From assembly GCF_014076845.1 (NCBI RefSeq), contig NZ_JACGUT010000079.1, forward strand, positions 124,001 through 188,000: a stretch of DNA of 64,000 bases, read 5' to 3'. Origin of the DNA: Colwellia sp. MB3u-41. Its GTDB lineage: Bacteria; Pseudomonadota; Gammaproteobacteria; Enterobacterales; Alteromonadaceae. The notes under the pieces are model-generated. The model was given only the letters and a program-made list of their open reading frames with translations. It had not been told where the DNA came from and made no database searches. The position numbers and the translations under genes were made by a program. Every line of letters begins with the position of its first letter. The first letter of the stretch is position 1. Of this stretch, positions 1-8,703 are shown piece by piece.

Positions 1-1
1 C

Positions 2-1174
2 TACGTTTATATACAAGTCAGTACTGACTATATTAAACGCATAAAAAACAATATGTTCTTACGCTATAGCGTCATTATTTTCATGCTTATTATCGTGACA
101 CTTTTATTGACAATAATACTTAACCGCTTTATCACTATTCCTATGTCAGATATGGCAAATAAGATACAAGATATTTCAAAACATAAAAGATTCAATTTAC
201 GTATTGGGCAAATGCCTTTTAAAGAACTTGATATTCTTGCACTCAATATAAACATTTTACTTAACAGAGCTGAGACACAATTAGCGAATTTATCAGATGC
301 CAAACAGCTTACTTATCAACAAAATAAAGATCTTGAAGATAAAGTAAACAAACGCACCCAAGCCTTAAAAGATTCAAACCATGAATTGCTGTCTACATTA
401 GAAAAACTGCACCAGTTTCAAGGGCAACTTGTTGAAAGTGAAAAAATGGCTTCATTAGGAGATATGGTTGCGGGTGTAGCGCATGAAGTAAATACCCCAA
501 TAGGTTTAGGTGTTACCGCTTCAACATTATTATCGGATCGCCTATTAGAAATCAAAAAAGCTTTTGATGATAAAACCTTAAAATCTAGTCAATTGAAAAA
601 GTTTCTCATTGAGGGAGAAGAGAATACTGCCATTATTTATCGCAATTTAAAACGTGCAGCAACATTAATATCTAGTTTCAAAAAAGTTGCGGTTGACCAA
701 TCAAGTGAAGAAGCTCGTTCGTTTAACATCAAAAATTTGCTTGACGAAATTTTATTGACTTTAGCTCCACAAATTAAAAAATTACCTTTTATTATAAATG
801 TCGACTGTCCAAGCGAACTTATGATTAAAAGTAAACCTGGTCCAATTAATCAAATTATTATTAATTTAATACAAAATTCTATTACCCATGGATTTGATCA
901 ACGAAAATATGGTTCGATATATATACAAGTCAGTATTGATAGCAATATGCTAACAATTAACTACCAAGATGACGGCAGAGGTATTGAGCCTTCTATAATG
1001 AATAAAATTTTTGAGCCCTTCACCACAACAAAACGGGGTTCTGGTGGCAGTGGTTTAGGTTTACACCTGGTTTATAATTTAGTGACACAGGCTTTAGGTG
1101 GAAAGATATCCTTTATTAGTGATGTTGAAAGTGGTGTCAATTTCAAAATAATTATCCCAATACAAGTCATGTAA
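2..1174 (+). CDS. Sensor histidine kinase, 5' end outside the window
   Basis: Membrane-bound sensor kinase that should autophosphorylate on histidine and pass the phosphate to a response regulator. The frame is already open at base 2, so the gene starts upstream and the ATG at 53 is internal. Counting from that ATG, residues 8-28 form a membrane segment, about 29-80 a HAMP-like linker, about 85-130 a coiled coil, and the H-box GVAHEVNTP has the likely phospho-acceptor His144. The ATPase domain shows an N-box (about 266-280), DDGRG (306-310) and GGSGLGL (331-337). No receiver or HPt domain follows, so this is a plain kinase as far as it is visible. It lies 209 bp upstream of arcA on the same strand. 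Adjacency alone does not prove that they are partners. The sensory domain is missing, so the signal is unknown. Confidence 0.9.
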   Translation, partial: YVYIQVSTDYIKRIKNNMFLRYSVIIFMLIIVTLLLTIILNRFITIPMSDMANKIQDISKHKRFNLRIGQMPFKELDILALNINILLNRAETQLANLSDAKQLTYQQNKDLEDKVNKRTQALKDSNHELLSTLEKLHQFQGQLVESEKMASLGDMVAGVAHEVNTPIGLGVTASTLLSDRLLEIKKAFDDKTLKSSQLKKFLIEGEENTAIIYRNLKRAATLISSFKKVAVDQSSEEARSFNIKNLLDEILLTLAPQIKKLPFIINVDCPSELMIKSKPGPINQIIINLIQNSITHGFDQRKYGSIYIQVSIDSNMLTINYQDDGRGIEPSIMNKIFEPFTTTKRGSGGSGLGLHLVYNLVTQALGGKISFISDVESGVNFKIIIPIQVM

Positions 1175-1383
1175 AAAGACTAAAGGTAGTCATATAAATT
1201 ATTGTTGAAAATGAAGAAACTCATAATCTTGATTGTTTTTTAGTTAGTGGTTCTATACCATACAATTAATTGTATAAATAATTAACAAAATCAGCATTAG
1301 TAACATAGCGTTAATATAATTCTCAGCTATAACTAACATACAGTAAACATTATTGCCAAATACATAAAGAGTGGAAAAAAAAC

Positions 1384-2085
1384 ATGCAAAAACCTCACAT
1401 ACTTATCGTAGAAGACGAAGATGTTACACGCTTTAACCTACGTAACTTATTTGAAGCCGAAGGCTATCAAGTCTCTGAGGCTACCGACGGTGAGAGCATG
1501 GATACTCAGCTACAAAAAAACACAATTAATCTAGTCATTATGGATATTAATCTTCCAGGTAAAAATGGTTTGTTATTGGCGAGGGAACTCACCAGCAACA
1601 ATGAACTAGGTTTAATATTCCTAACTGGTCGTGACAGTGATATAGATAAGATACTGGGGTTAGAAATTGGTGCTGATGACTATTTAACGAAACCGTTTAA
1701 TCCCCGTGAACTAACGATACGCGCGCGAAATATTCTTAATCGTATTGGTCAAACAAAGAATGAAGTTGAAAAAGCAGTGATCACTTTTAACGAATGGTCA
1801 CTTGATGGCAATTCAAGAAAAATGACCGCTCCTGACGGACAGGTTTTAGCGATACCGCGTGGCGAGTATCGTGCATTACGCTTGTTAATTGAAAATACAG
1901 GCCAGATTGTCACTCGCCAGCAACTCATTAAAGAAATGACAGGTCGTGACCTTCGTTCAAATGATCGCACTGTTGATGTAACGATTAGACGCCTACGCAA
2001 ACATTTTGAGTCAGTACCTGATGCGCCTGAATTAATTAACACCATTCACGGTGAAGGATATCGCTTTATTGGCTCTGTAGATTAA
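1384..2085 (+). CDS. arcA: Aerobic respiration control response regulator ArcA
   Basis: OmpR-type response regulator that controls respiratory and central carbon genes according to the redox state. The 233 residues are the usual ArcA length. The receiver domain (1-120) has the acidic pair Glu10/Asp11, the phospho-acceptor Asp54 in [11 protein letters not shown] and the conserved lysine in [10 protein letters not shown]. The winged-helix DNA-binding domain covers about 135-230 and ends near [11 protein letters not shown]. The N-terminal half is close to Escherichia coli ArcA as I remember it ([32 protein letters not shown]). A start at 1384 follows the ribosome-binding region GAGTGG. A strong hairpin terminator lies just downstream, shared with the convergent HPt gene. 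The gene stands alone, with a 209-bp upstream region that contains a 16-bp palindrome. Confidence 0.97.
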   Translation: MQKPHILIVEDEDVTRFNLRNLFEAEGYQVSEATDGESMDTQLQKNTINLVIMDINLPGKNGLLLARELTSNNELGLIFLTGRDSDIDKILGLEIGADDYLTKPFNPRELTIRARNILNRIGQTKNEVEKAVITFNEWSLDGNSRKMTAPDGQVLAIPRGEYRALRLLIENTGQIVTRQQLIKEMTGRDLRSNDRTVDVTIRRLRKHFESVPDAPELINTIHGEGYRFIGSVD

Positions 2086-2102
2086 GCAATTAAATAATAA
2101 AC

Positions 2103-2146
2103 AACTAAAAAGGGGAAGCAATAATTGCTTCCCCTTTTTAGTTGTT
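2103..2146. terminator. Bidirectional rho-independent terminator between arcA and hptA
   Basis: AAAAAGGGGAAGCAA and TTGCTTCCCCTTTTT form a near-perfect hairpin with a 3-base loop, with T-runs on both strands. It sits between two convergent stop codons, so it can serve arcA on plus and the HPt gene on minus. Confidence 0.9.
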
Positions 2147-2158
2147 TAAGACAATAAT

Positions 2159-2506
2159 TTACTTTGATGCTAACCATGTTTTAAAAGCGGTAATCGCTTG
2201 TTTATTAAGGTCAATTAACTCAGAAATATGTATTGACTTTTCTGACCATTGCCCTGAAATTTTTTCTACCGCAACAAGCTTCGCATGAGTGGCCAACAAA
2301 CCAACACTGCCTGTAGCACCCTTCATTTTATGACATCGTGCTTGCCATAAATCTTGTGACTTTTTTTCAAAAGCATCAGTTATTTCTTCAATATAGGTCT
2401 TTGATTGCTGGATATATAAATCCAACATTTGTTGAAGGATATCTTGGCCTAAACTATCTAAATATCCCTCTAATAAATTAACATCTAACGGTTCGATATT
2501 ATTCAC
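2159..2506 (-). CDS. hptA: Stand-alone histidine phosphotransfer (HPt) protein, HptA-like
   Basis: Small cytoplasmic phosphorelay carrier of 115 residues made of a single HPt domain. The motif ARCHKMKGATGSVG carries the likely phosphorylated His59 with the following lysine and glycines typical of HPt helices. There is no kinase or receiver domain. In Shewanella the Arc relay is split into a sensor (ArcS), a separate HptA and ArcA, whereas E. coli has the HPt fused inside ArcB. The position tail-to-tail with arcA fits an HptA role in that split relay, which is inference. The gene ends 13 bp past the shared terminator. The start MNNIEPLDVN matches the beginning of the domain. Confidence 0.85.
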   Translation of the reverse strand: MNNIEPLDVNLLEGYLDSLGQDILQQMLDLYIQQSKTYIEEITDAFEKKSQDLWQARCHKMKGATGSVGLLATHAKLVAVEKISGQWSEKSIHISELIDLNKQAITAFKTWLASK

Positions 2507-2801
2507 AAATCCTACCTTTAATTATATTTATAGCGGCGTAATATCATTCATTGTAACAAGATGAACAGCGATGTCATTAAACAAATGTCTTTCATTTACA
2601 TTGATTTAAAAATTCTTAACAAACAGAAAACCTCATGAATACACAGTCTTTCAGTAACTTATGTACCTAAGGTACTTAAAAAAGAACTGCCGCTATATCT
2701 GCAACCAAATATACGTTAGAATACGCGCCCTTAATAAGTTTGTTATGTACTGAAGTTTCAAAAAGCCCTTTACATAGCGTGTTAGAAACTCTGGAGTAGA
2801 A

Positions 2802-3725
2802 ATGTCCACATTAATGCCTGATATCGCCAACCACACCACCGCTCAAACCGAAGGAACGCTCGATTGGGTTGGAATGAGTAATATAGAAATGCCCATAATG
2901 GTTGCTTCGCAAGGTGAGAATGAGCGGATGGTTTCTGCTTTTGTTGACGCGTTTGTAAACTTAAAAGAACCACAAGCAAAAGGCATTCATATGTCTCGTT
3001 TGTATTTGTTACTTGACGAACTTTCTACCAGTAATACTTTAGACTTTCAAAGCTTAGTTACTTTACTTGACGCTTTCATCAGCAGTCATAATGACCTGAG
3101 TGATAATGCAAAAGTACAGTTTCGTTTCGATTATCACCTAAGAAGAAAATCACTAATAAGTGGTAAACAAGGCTGGAAAGCATACCCTGTTACATTAACG
3201 GGCCGCTTAAATAAAGGAAAGCTTGATATTGAGCTTGCTGTTGATGTTAGATATTCGTCTACTTGTCCTTGCTCTGCAGCTCTTGCTCGACAATTAATTC
3301 AAAAAGCTTTTAAAGAAAAGTTTAACGATCAACAAGCTGATTTAGATGCTATTCACGAGTGGCTTGGAACGACCGAAGGGATTGTTGCCACACCTCATAG
3401 CCAACGTTCAGTGGCTGAATTAAAAGTTAAGCTAAATACCAATACTAATGAATTTCCGATTACCGCTTTAGTCGATATCATTGAAGACTGCTTAAAAACG
3501 CCTGTTCAAGCGGCAGTTAAACGAGAAGATGAGCAAGAATTTGCCCGTTTGAATGGTCAAAATTTAATGTTTTGTGAGGACGCCGCTCGCCGTTTACAGC
3601 ACGCAATGAATAACACGCCTGAATATGACGACTTTTGGCTTCGCATTAATCACCTTGAATCTTTACATGCCCACGACGCGGTAAGTATTACGACAAAAGG
3701 TGTTGAAGGTGGCTACCAACCATAA
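2802..3725 (+). CDS. folE2: GTP cyclohydrolase I type FolE2 (IB)
   Basis: Converts GTP to dihydroneopterin triphosphate, the first step of folate-type pterin synthesis, as the metal-flexible COG1469 isoenzyme unrelated in sequence to FolE. The 307 residues are a normal length. Recognisable stretches are [11 protein letters not shown] near residue 21, KGIHMSRLY near 62, the cysteine motif TCPCS (Cys155, Cys157) and the C-terminal [18 protein letters not shown]. The ATG at 2802 follows CTGGAG at a suitable distance. In many bacteria FolE2 is induced by zinc shortage through Zur. I looked for a Zur-type palindrome in the 295-bp upstream region and did not find a convincing one. A hairpin terminator follows the stop. 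Confidence 0.95.
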   Translation: MSTLMPDIANHTTAQTEGTLDWVGMSNIEMPIMVASQGENERMVSAFVDAFVNLKEPQAKGIHMSRLYLLLDELSTSNTLDFQSLVTLLDAFISSHNDLSDNAKVQFRFDYHLRRKSLISGKQGWKAYPVTLTGRLNKGKLDIELAVDVRYSSTCPCSAALARQLIQKAFKEKFNDQQADLDAIHEWLGTTEGIVATPHSQRSVAELKVKLNTNTNEFPITALVDIIEDCLKTPVQAAVKREDEQEFARLNGQNLMFCEDAARRLQHAMNNTPEYDDFWLRINHLESLHAHDAVSITTKGVEGGYQP

Positions 3726-3760
3726 GCCATTGTTTTTGAAAAAAATTGCAATATAACTTT

Positions 3761-3789
3761 AAAGCCAGTAATTAATGCTGGCTTTTTTA
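3761..3789 (+). terminator. Rho-independent terminator after folE2
   Basis: AAAGCCAG and CTGGCTTT pair around an 8-base loop and are followed by a run of six T. It lies 35 bp after the folE2 stop. Confidence 0.85.
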
Positions 3790-4108
3790 TGTCTGATATT
3801 TAATCCTGTCGTTACGCCCCACACACACTACTGAATAAAAAATGAATAATATTCACCACGTAGTTTGCTCATATTTATTATTAACAAAAACAAAAATGTA
3901 ATTAAATTACAACAAAGTAAACATAAATCATTCTCAACTCGCTTATAACAATTGAGATTAGCGCTTAAAATTCTACAAAAAGTCAATAAATTTAACATAA
4001 TCACATAATATTGATTTAAAACATAGGTCTAGAGTCATGTAAAAAAACTACGAGCAAATACTCTATTTTGATTGACCTTTTAGCGATAAGTGTTTAATGT
4101 GAAAGGTT
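3790..4108. other. AT-rich gap upstream of the gltB leader
   Basis: No coding frame with plausible composition is seen here. The stretch is very AT-rich and presumably holds the gltB promoter region. I could not choose one promoter among many TATAAT-like hexamers. Near its end GACCTTT (4074-4080) and AAAGGTT (4102-4108) can pair. Confidence 0.5.
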
Positions 4109-4186
4109 CCACTTAAGTGAAAACAGAGTATTTATGCAATTTTTGTATAACTTTATTCTTTCTTTATATTCTCTGTGCTTAAGTGG
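4109..4186 (+). promoter_or_regulatory. Long inverted repeat in the gltB leader
   Basis: CCACTTAAG (4109-4117) with ACAGAG (4123-4128) is answered by CTCTGT (4171-4176) and CTTAAGTGG (4178-4186). Together they make an interrupted stem with a loop of about 42 bases that ends 26 bp before the gltB start codon. The left arm also contains the self-palindrome CACTTAAGTG. Either an RNA fold in the leader or a pair of protein sites is possible. The ribosome-binding site GAGGAG lies just outside the right arm. Confidence 0.5.
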
Positions 4187-4212
4187 TTATTTCTTGAGGA
4201 GAAAATAACATC

Positions 4213-7200
4213 ATGCTTTACGATCACAGCGTTCAGAAAGACAACTGCGGATTTGGCTTAATTGCTCACCAACAAGGTGAGGCCAGCCATAAACTTGTAA
4301 AAACGGCCATTCATGCCCTTGACCGTATGCAACATCGTGGTGGTATTGCTGCCGATGGTAAAACGGGCGACGGTTGTGGTTTGTTAATGCAAAAACCCGA
4401 TACTTTCTTTCGAGCTATTGCTGAAGAGAACAACTGGAAGCTTGGCAGAAAATACGCTGTAGGAATGATTTTCCTCAATCCTGATCCGATTCAAGCGGCT
4501 TTAAGTAAAAAAATTCTTGAAGAAGAGTTAGCGCGTGAAACGCTGACCTTAATTGGTTGGCGCATAGTGCCAACTGATACCTCAATATTAGGTGAAACGG
4601 CAGTAAATAATATGCCACAAATAGAGCAGGTCTTTGTTGACGCTCCTCCTGGTTGGAGAAATCGAGATTTAGAGCGCCGTTTATATATGGCACGTCGTCG
4701 AGCAGAAAAACGTATTGATGATAGCGTTTTTTATGTGGCAAGTTTATCGTGTTTGGTCACTATCTATAAAGGCTTAATGATGCCTGTAGATTTACCGAAT
4801 TTTTATTTAGATCTTGCTGATATCCGCATGCAAACCGCAATTTGTGTATTTCATCAACGCTTTTCAACCAACACATCACCCCAATGGTACTTAGCGCAAC
4901 CTTTTCGTTACCTAGCACATAATGGTGAAATTAACACAATTAAAGGTAATCGCCAGTGGAGTCGAGCACGTACACACATATTCAAATCACCTTTATTACC
5001 TGACTTACAAGACGCTGCCCCGTTTGTTAACGAAAGTGGCTCTGATTCATCATCCTTAGATAACATGTTGGAATTATTCATTGCTGGTGGCATGGACTTA
5101 TACCGTGGTATGCGTTTATTAATGCCCCCAGCTTGGCAAAATAGCCCGTTAATGGATGAAAATTTAAAAGCATTTTACGAATTTAACTCTATGCATATGG
5201 AACCATGGGATGGCCCTGCAGGTGTTGTGGTGACCAATGGTCGCCATGTTGCCTGTAATTTAGATAGAAATGGCTTACGCCCTGCTCGTTATGTTATTAC
5301 TCGTGATGGCTTCATTACCTTAGCCTCTGAAGTTGGTATTTGGGATTACGGTGAAGATGAAGTGGTTGAAAAAGGGCGTGTTGGCCCCGGCGAAATGCTT
5401 GCTATTGATACTTACACTGGAAAAATATTTACCTCTAGCGATATTGATGAAGAATTAAAAGTTCGTCATCCTTACCGTGAATGGTTAGATAAAAACACAC
5501 AACGCTTGATACCTTTTCATCAACTAGATGCTGAGCTCATTGGTAAGCGTGTTTTTGACGATCAAGCTATTTCGCAATACCATAAAATGTTCAATTACAG
5601 CTATGAAGAGATCCATCAGATTGTTAAAACATTAGCTGAAAATGGCATGGAAGCAACAGGTTCTATGGGTGACGATACTCCAATGGCTGTACTTTCAAGC
5701 CAGCCTCGCACAATTTTTGACTATTTCCGTCAACAGTTTGCACAGGTAACAAACCCGCCTATTGACCCATTACGTGAACGCTACGTTATGTCACTGGGTA
5801 CCTGTATCGGCCGCGAGCATAATGTTTTTAACGAAACCACCGGTCATGCTAACCGCATCTTATTTGAAACCCCTATACTTATGTATACAGGTTTAAAGCA
5901 ACTACGAAACCTTGACCCTGAACATTATCGCAGCGACACGCTGACATTAAATTACGATAAAGAAGAAGGTTTAGAAGCGGCAATTATTCGATTATGTGAT
6001 GAAGCGGAGACATTGGTTCGTGATATGAACACCGTTATTTTGGTACTTTCAGATCGTCAAATTCATAAGGGTATGTTACCTATACCCGCCGCTATGGCAG
6101 TGGGTGCCGTGCAACAACGTTTAGTTGAAACACAACTGCGTTGTGACTCTAATATTATTGTTGAAACAGCAGCAGCAAGGGACTCTCATCATTTTGCAGT
6201 GCTGCTGGGACTTGGCGCAACTGCTGTTTACCCTTACCTTGCTTTTGAAACCATTGAACAATTAGTTGACCAAGGACAAATTGAGTTAACCGCTCGCCAA
6301 GCCGTAATGAACTATCGCGATGGCATCAATAAAGGCTTATTAAAAATATTATCTAAAATGGGCATTTCAACTATTGCCAGCTATCGTTGTGCGGGTTTAT
6401 TTGAAGTGATTGGTTTGCATCAAAATATTATGCAGTTGTGTTTCCCTGATTTACCAAGTCGTATTCAGGGTGCTGATTTTTCAGATATAGAACAAGACAA
6501 CATCAACCTTTCGCGCAAAGCCTTTTTAGCGCATCAGAAAGTCAATCACGGCGGGTTACTCAAATATGTACACGGGGGTGAATATCACGCTTTTAATCCT
6601 GATGTTGTGACCTACTTACAAAAAGCAGTTAAGTCAGGCGATTACGCTGATTATCGCCTGTTTGCTGATCACGTAAATAACCGCCCAGTAGCCACGTTAC
6701 GTGACTTATTGGGTTTTAAAGAAGATGCCCAGTCAATTGATATCAGTAAGGTAGAACCTGAAACTGAAATGTTCAAACGCTTCGACAGTGCAGCTATGTC
6801 AATTGGTGCATTGAGCCCCGAAGCTCATGAAGCCTTGGCTATCGCCATGAACCGTTTAGGCGGTTATTCAAATTCTGGTGAAGGGGGTGAAGATGAACGT
6901 CGTTTTGGTACAGTAAAAAATTCACGTATTAAACAAATCGCTTCTGGTCGCTTTGGCGTCACACCACACTATTTAGTGAATGCTGATGTACTACAAATTA
7001 AAGTTGCACAAGGCGCAAAACCCGGTGAAGGTGGTCAATTACCCGGTGATAAAGTGTCACCCTTAATTGCTAAGTTACGCTTTTCAGTACCGGGTGTTAC
7101 GCTAATTTCTCCACCTCCACATCACGACATCTATTCAATTGAAGATTTAGCTCAGCTTATTTTCGATTTGAAACAAGTAAACCCTAAAGCGGTTATTTCA

Positions 7201-8670
7201 GTGAAGCTCGTTTCAGGACCAGGTGTTGGAACAATTGCTTCTGGTGTTGCTAAAGCTTACGCTGATTTTATTACCATTTCAGGTTACGACGGTGGTACAG
7301 CTGCTAGCCCACTAAGTTCAGTAAAATATGCGGGTTGTCCTTGGGAGTTAGGTTTAGCTGAAGCCCATCAGTCATTAGTGACTAACGGTTTACGCCATAA
7401 AGTACGTTTACAGGTTGATGGCGGATTAAAAACCGGTATCGATATTGTTAAAGCAGCCATTTTAGGCGCAGAAAGCTTTGGCTTTGGTACTGCACCAATG
7501 GTGACACTGGGTTGTAAATTCCTCCGTATCTGCCATTTAAACAATTGTGCGACAGGTGTTGCGACGCAAGACGATGTATTGCGTGAAAAATTCTTCAAAG
7601 GTCTCCCTGAGCAAGTCATGAACTACTTTAAGTTTATTGCTCATGATGTTCGTGAAATTTTAGCGCGATTAGGGGTTGAAAGCTTAACCGCAGTAATTGG
7701 TCGAACCGACTTATTAGTGCAGCTTACGGGCTTAACAGCTAAGCAACAAAAATTAGACTTGTCACCCATTATTGCCCCGGTTGTTGCGGGTGCTGATACG
7801 GCTCTTTATCAAACAGAAAATAATAACCCGTTTGATAAGGGCGTTTTGAATAAAGAGATTCTGGCCACGTGTACTGATGCTGTATCACATCGTAAAGGTG
7901 GCGAATTCCGTTTTTCAATACAAAATACCGATCGCTCTGTGGGTGCTTCATTATCAGGTGAAATTGCTCGTCATCATGGCGACCAAGGTATGGCGTCTTC
8001 TCCAATTAAAATCCATCTTAATGGCACGGCAGGCCAAAGCTTTGGTGTCTGGAATGCTGGTGGCTTAGAAATGACCCTCACAGGTGATGCTAATGATTAT
8101 GTTGGTAAAGGGATGACTGGCGGCAAGTTGACAATTAAACCACCAAAAGGTGTTGAGTATTTAAGTCATCAAACGATGATCATGGGTAATACTTGTTTAT
8201 ATGGCGCAACTGGCGGCAGACTTTATGGTTGTGGGCGTGCAGGTGAACGCTTTGCAGTGCGTAACTCAGGGGCTCATGCGGTAATTGAAGGTACTGGTGA
8301 TCACGCTTGTGAATACATGACCGGCGGCATAGTAACTATTCTAGGTCAAGTTGGGGTAAACTTTGGTGCAGGAATGACCGGTGGTTTTGCTTATGTATTT
8401 GATGAGTCTGGCGATTTAGATGTTCGTTTAAATGGTGAGTCAATCGAGTTATTACCGATAAGCAACCTGACAATTCATCAAGAACATTTACGCGGTATTA
8501 TTAACCAACATTTTGATGAAACCGGCAGTGCGCGTGCTCAAGAAATCTTAGCTGACTTTGATGCCTACGCACCGCGATTTAAATTAGTTAAACCTACGGC
8601 AACTGATGTTAAAACCTTATTAGGTCATCGTAGCCGTTCATCTGCTGAACTTCGCGTTCAAGCACAGTAG
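4213..8670 (+). CDS. gltB: Glutamate synthase (NADPH) large subunit
   Basis: Alpha subunit of GOGAT, which moves the amide nitrogen of glutamine onto 2-oxoglutarate to give two glutamates. The 1485 residues match the bacterial family. A short propeptide MLYDHSVQKDN precedes the catalytic Cys12 of the class II glutaminase domain (to about 400). A central domain, the FMN-binding synthase barrel (about 800-1180) and a C-terminal GXGXG beta-helix domain (about 1230-1440, with repeated GxxGxxxG patterns) follow. Cys1101, Cys1107 and Cys1112 are spaced as the 3Fe-4S ligands. The start has a strong GAGGAG site and exposes Cys12 as in E. coli GltB. gltD follows after 33 bp, so the two are co-transcribed. 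Confidence 0.98.
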   Translation: MLYDHSVQKDNCGFGLIAHQQGEASHKLVKTAIHALDRMQHRGGIAADGKTGDGCGLLMQKPDTFFRAIAEENNWKLGRKYAVGMIFLNPDPIQAALSKKILEEELARETLTLIGWRIVPTDTSILGETAVNNMPQIEQVFVDAPPGWRNRDLERRLYMARRRAEKRIDDSVFYVASLSCLVTIYKGLMMPVDLPNFYLDLADIRMQTAICVFHQRFSTNTSPQWYLAQPFRYLAHNGEINTIKGNRQWSRARTHIFKSPLLPDLQDAAPFVNESGSDSSSLDNMLELFIAGGMDLYRGMRLLMPPAWQNSPLMDENLKAFYEFNSMHMEPWDGPAGVVVTNGRHVACNLDRNGLRPARYVITRDGFITLASEVGIWDYGEDEVVEKGRVGPGEMLAIDTYTGKIFTSSDIDEELKVRHPYREWLDKNTQRLIPFHQLDAELIGKRVFDDQAISQYHKMFNYSYEEIHQIVKTLAENGMEATGSMGDDTPMAVLSSQPRTIFDYFRQQFAQVTNPPIDPLRERYVMSLGTCIGREHNVFNETTGHANRILFETPILMYTGLKQLRNLDPEHYRSDTLTLNYDKEEGLEAAIIRLCDEAETLVRDMNTVILVLSDRQIHKGMLPIPAAMAVGAVQQRLVETQLRCDSNIIVETAAARDSHHFAVLLGLGATAVYPYLAFETIEQLVDQGQIELTARQAVMNYRDGINKGLLKILSKMGISTIASYRCAGLFEVIGLHQNIMQLCFPDLPSRIQGADFSDIEQDNINLSRKAFLAHQKVNHGGLLKYVHGGEYHAFNPDVVTYLQKAVKSGDYADYRLFADHVNNRPVATLRDLLGFKEDAQSIDISKVEPETEMFKRFDSAAMSIGALSPEAHEALAIAMNRLGGYSNSGEGGEDERRFGTVKNSRIKQIASGRFGVTPHYLVNADVLQIKVAQGAKPGEGGQLPGDKVSPLIAKLRFSVPGVTLISPPPHHDIYSIEDLAQLIFDLKQVNPKAVISVKLVSGPGVGTIASGVAKAYADFITISGYDGGTAASPLSSVKYAGCPWELGLAEAHQSLVTNGLRHKVRLQVDGGLKTGIDIVKAAILGAESFGFGTAPMVTLGCKFLRICHLNNCATGVATQDDVLREKFFKGLPEQVMNYFKFIAHDVREILARLGVESLTAVIGRTDLLVQLTGLTAKQQKLDLSPIIAPVVAGADTALYQTENNNPFDKGVLNKEILATCTDAVSHRKGGEFRFSIQNTDRSVGASLSGEIARHHGDQGMASSPIKIHLNGTAGQSFGVWNAGGLEMTLTGDANDYVGKGMTGGKLTIKPPKGVEYLSHQTMIMGNTCLYGATGGRLYGCGRAGERFAVRNSGAHAVIEGTGDHACEYMTGGIVTILGQVGVNFGAGMTGGFAYVFDESGDLDVRLNGESIELLPISNLTIHQEHLRGIINQHFDETGSARAQEILADFDAYAPRFKLVKPTATDVKTLLGHRSRSSAELRVQAQ

Positions 8671-8703
8671 TCGTGTCGAGAATGCGAATTAAGGGAAAAC
8701 AGT

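Noticed and set aside
2-940. Repeat: ATATACAAGTCAGTA near base 10 and again near base 922 inside the same kinase gene.
   Set aside because: Short, and explained by chance similarity of coding stretches (YIQVS in both). No sign of a duplicated domain.
2701-2801. Zur box before folE2.
   Set aside because: No palindrome close to the Zur consensus is present.
4475-8068. Several long antisense frames inside gltB.
   Set aside because: They lack ribosome-binding sites and family features and mirror the strong gltB coding frame.
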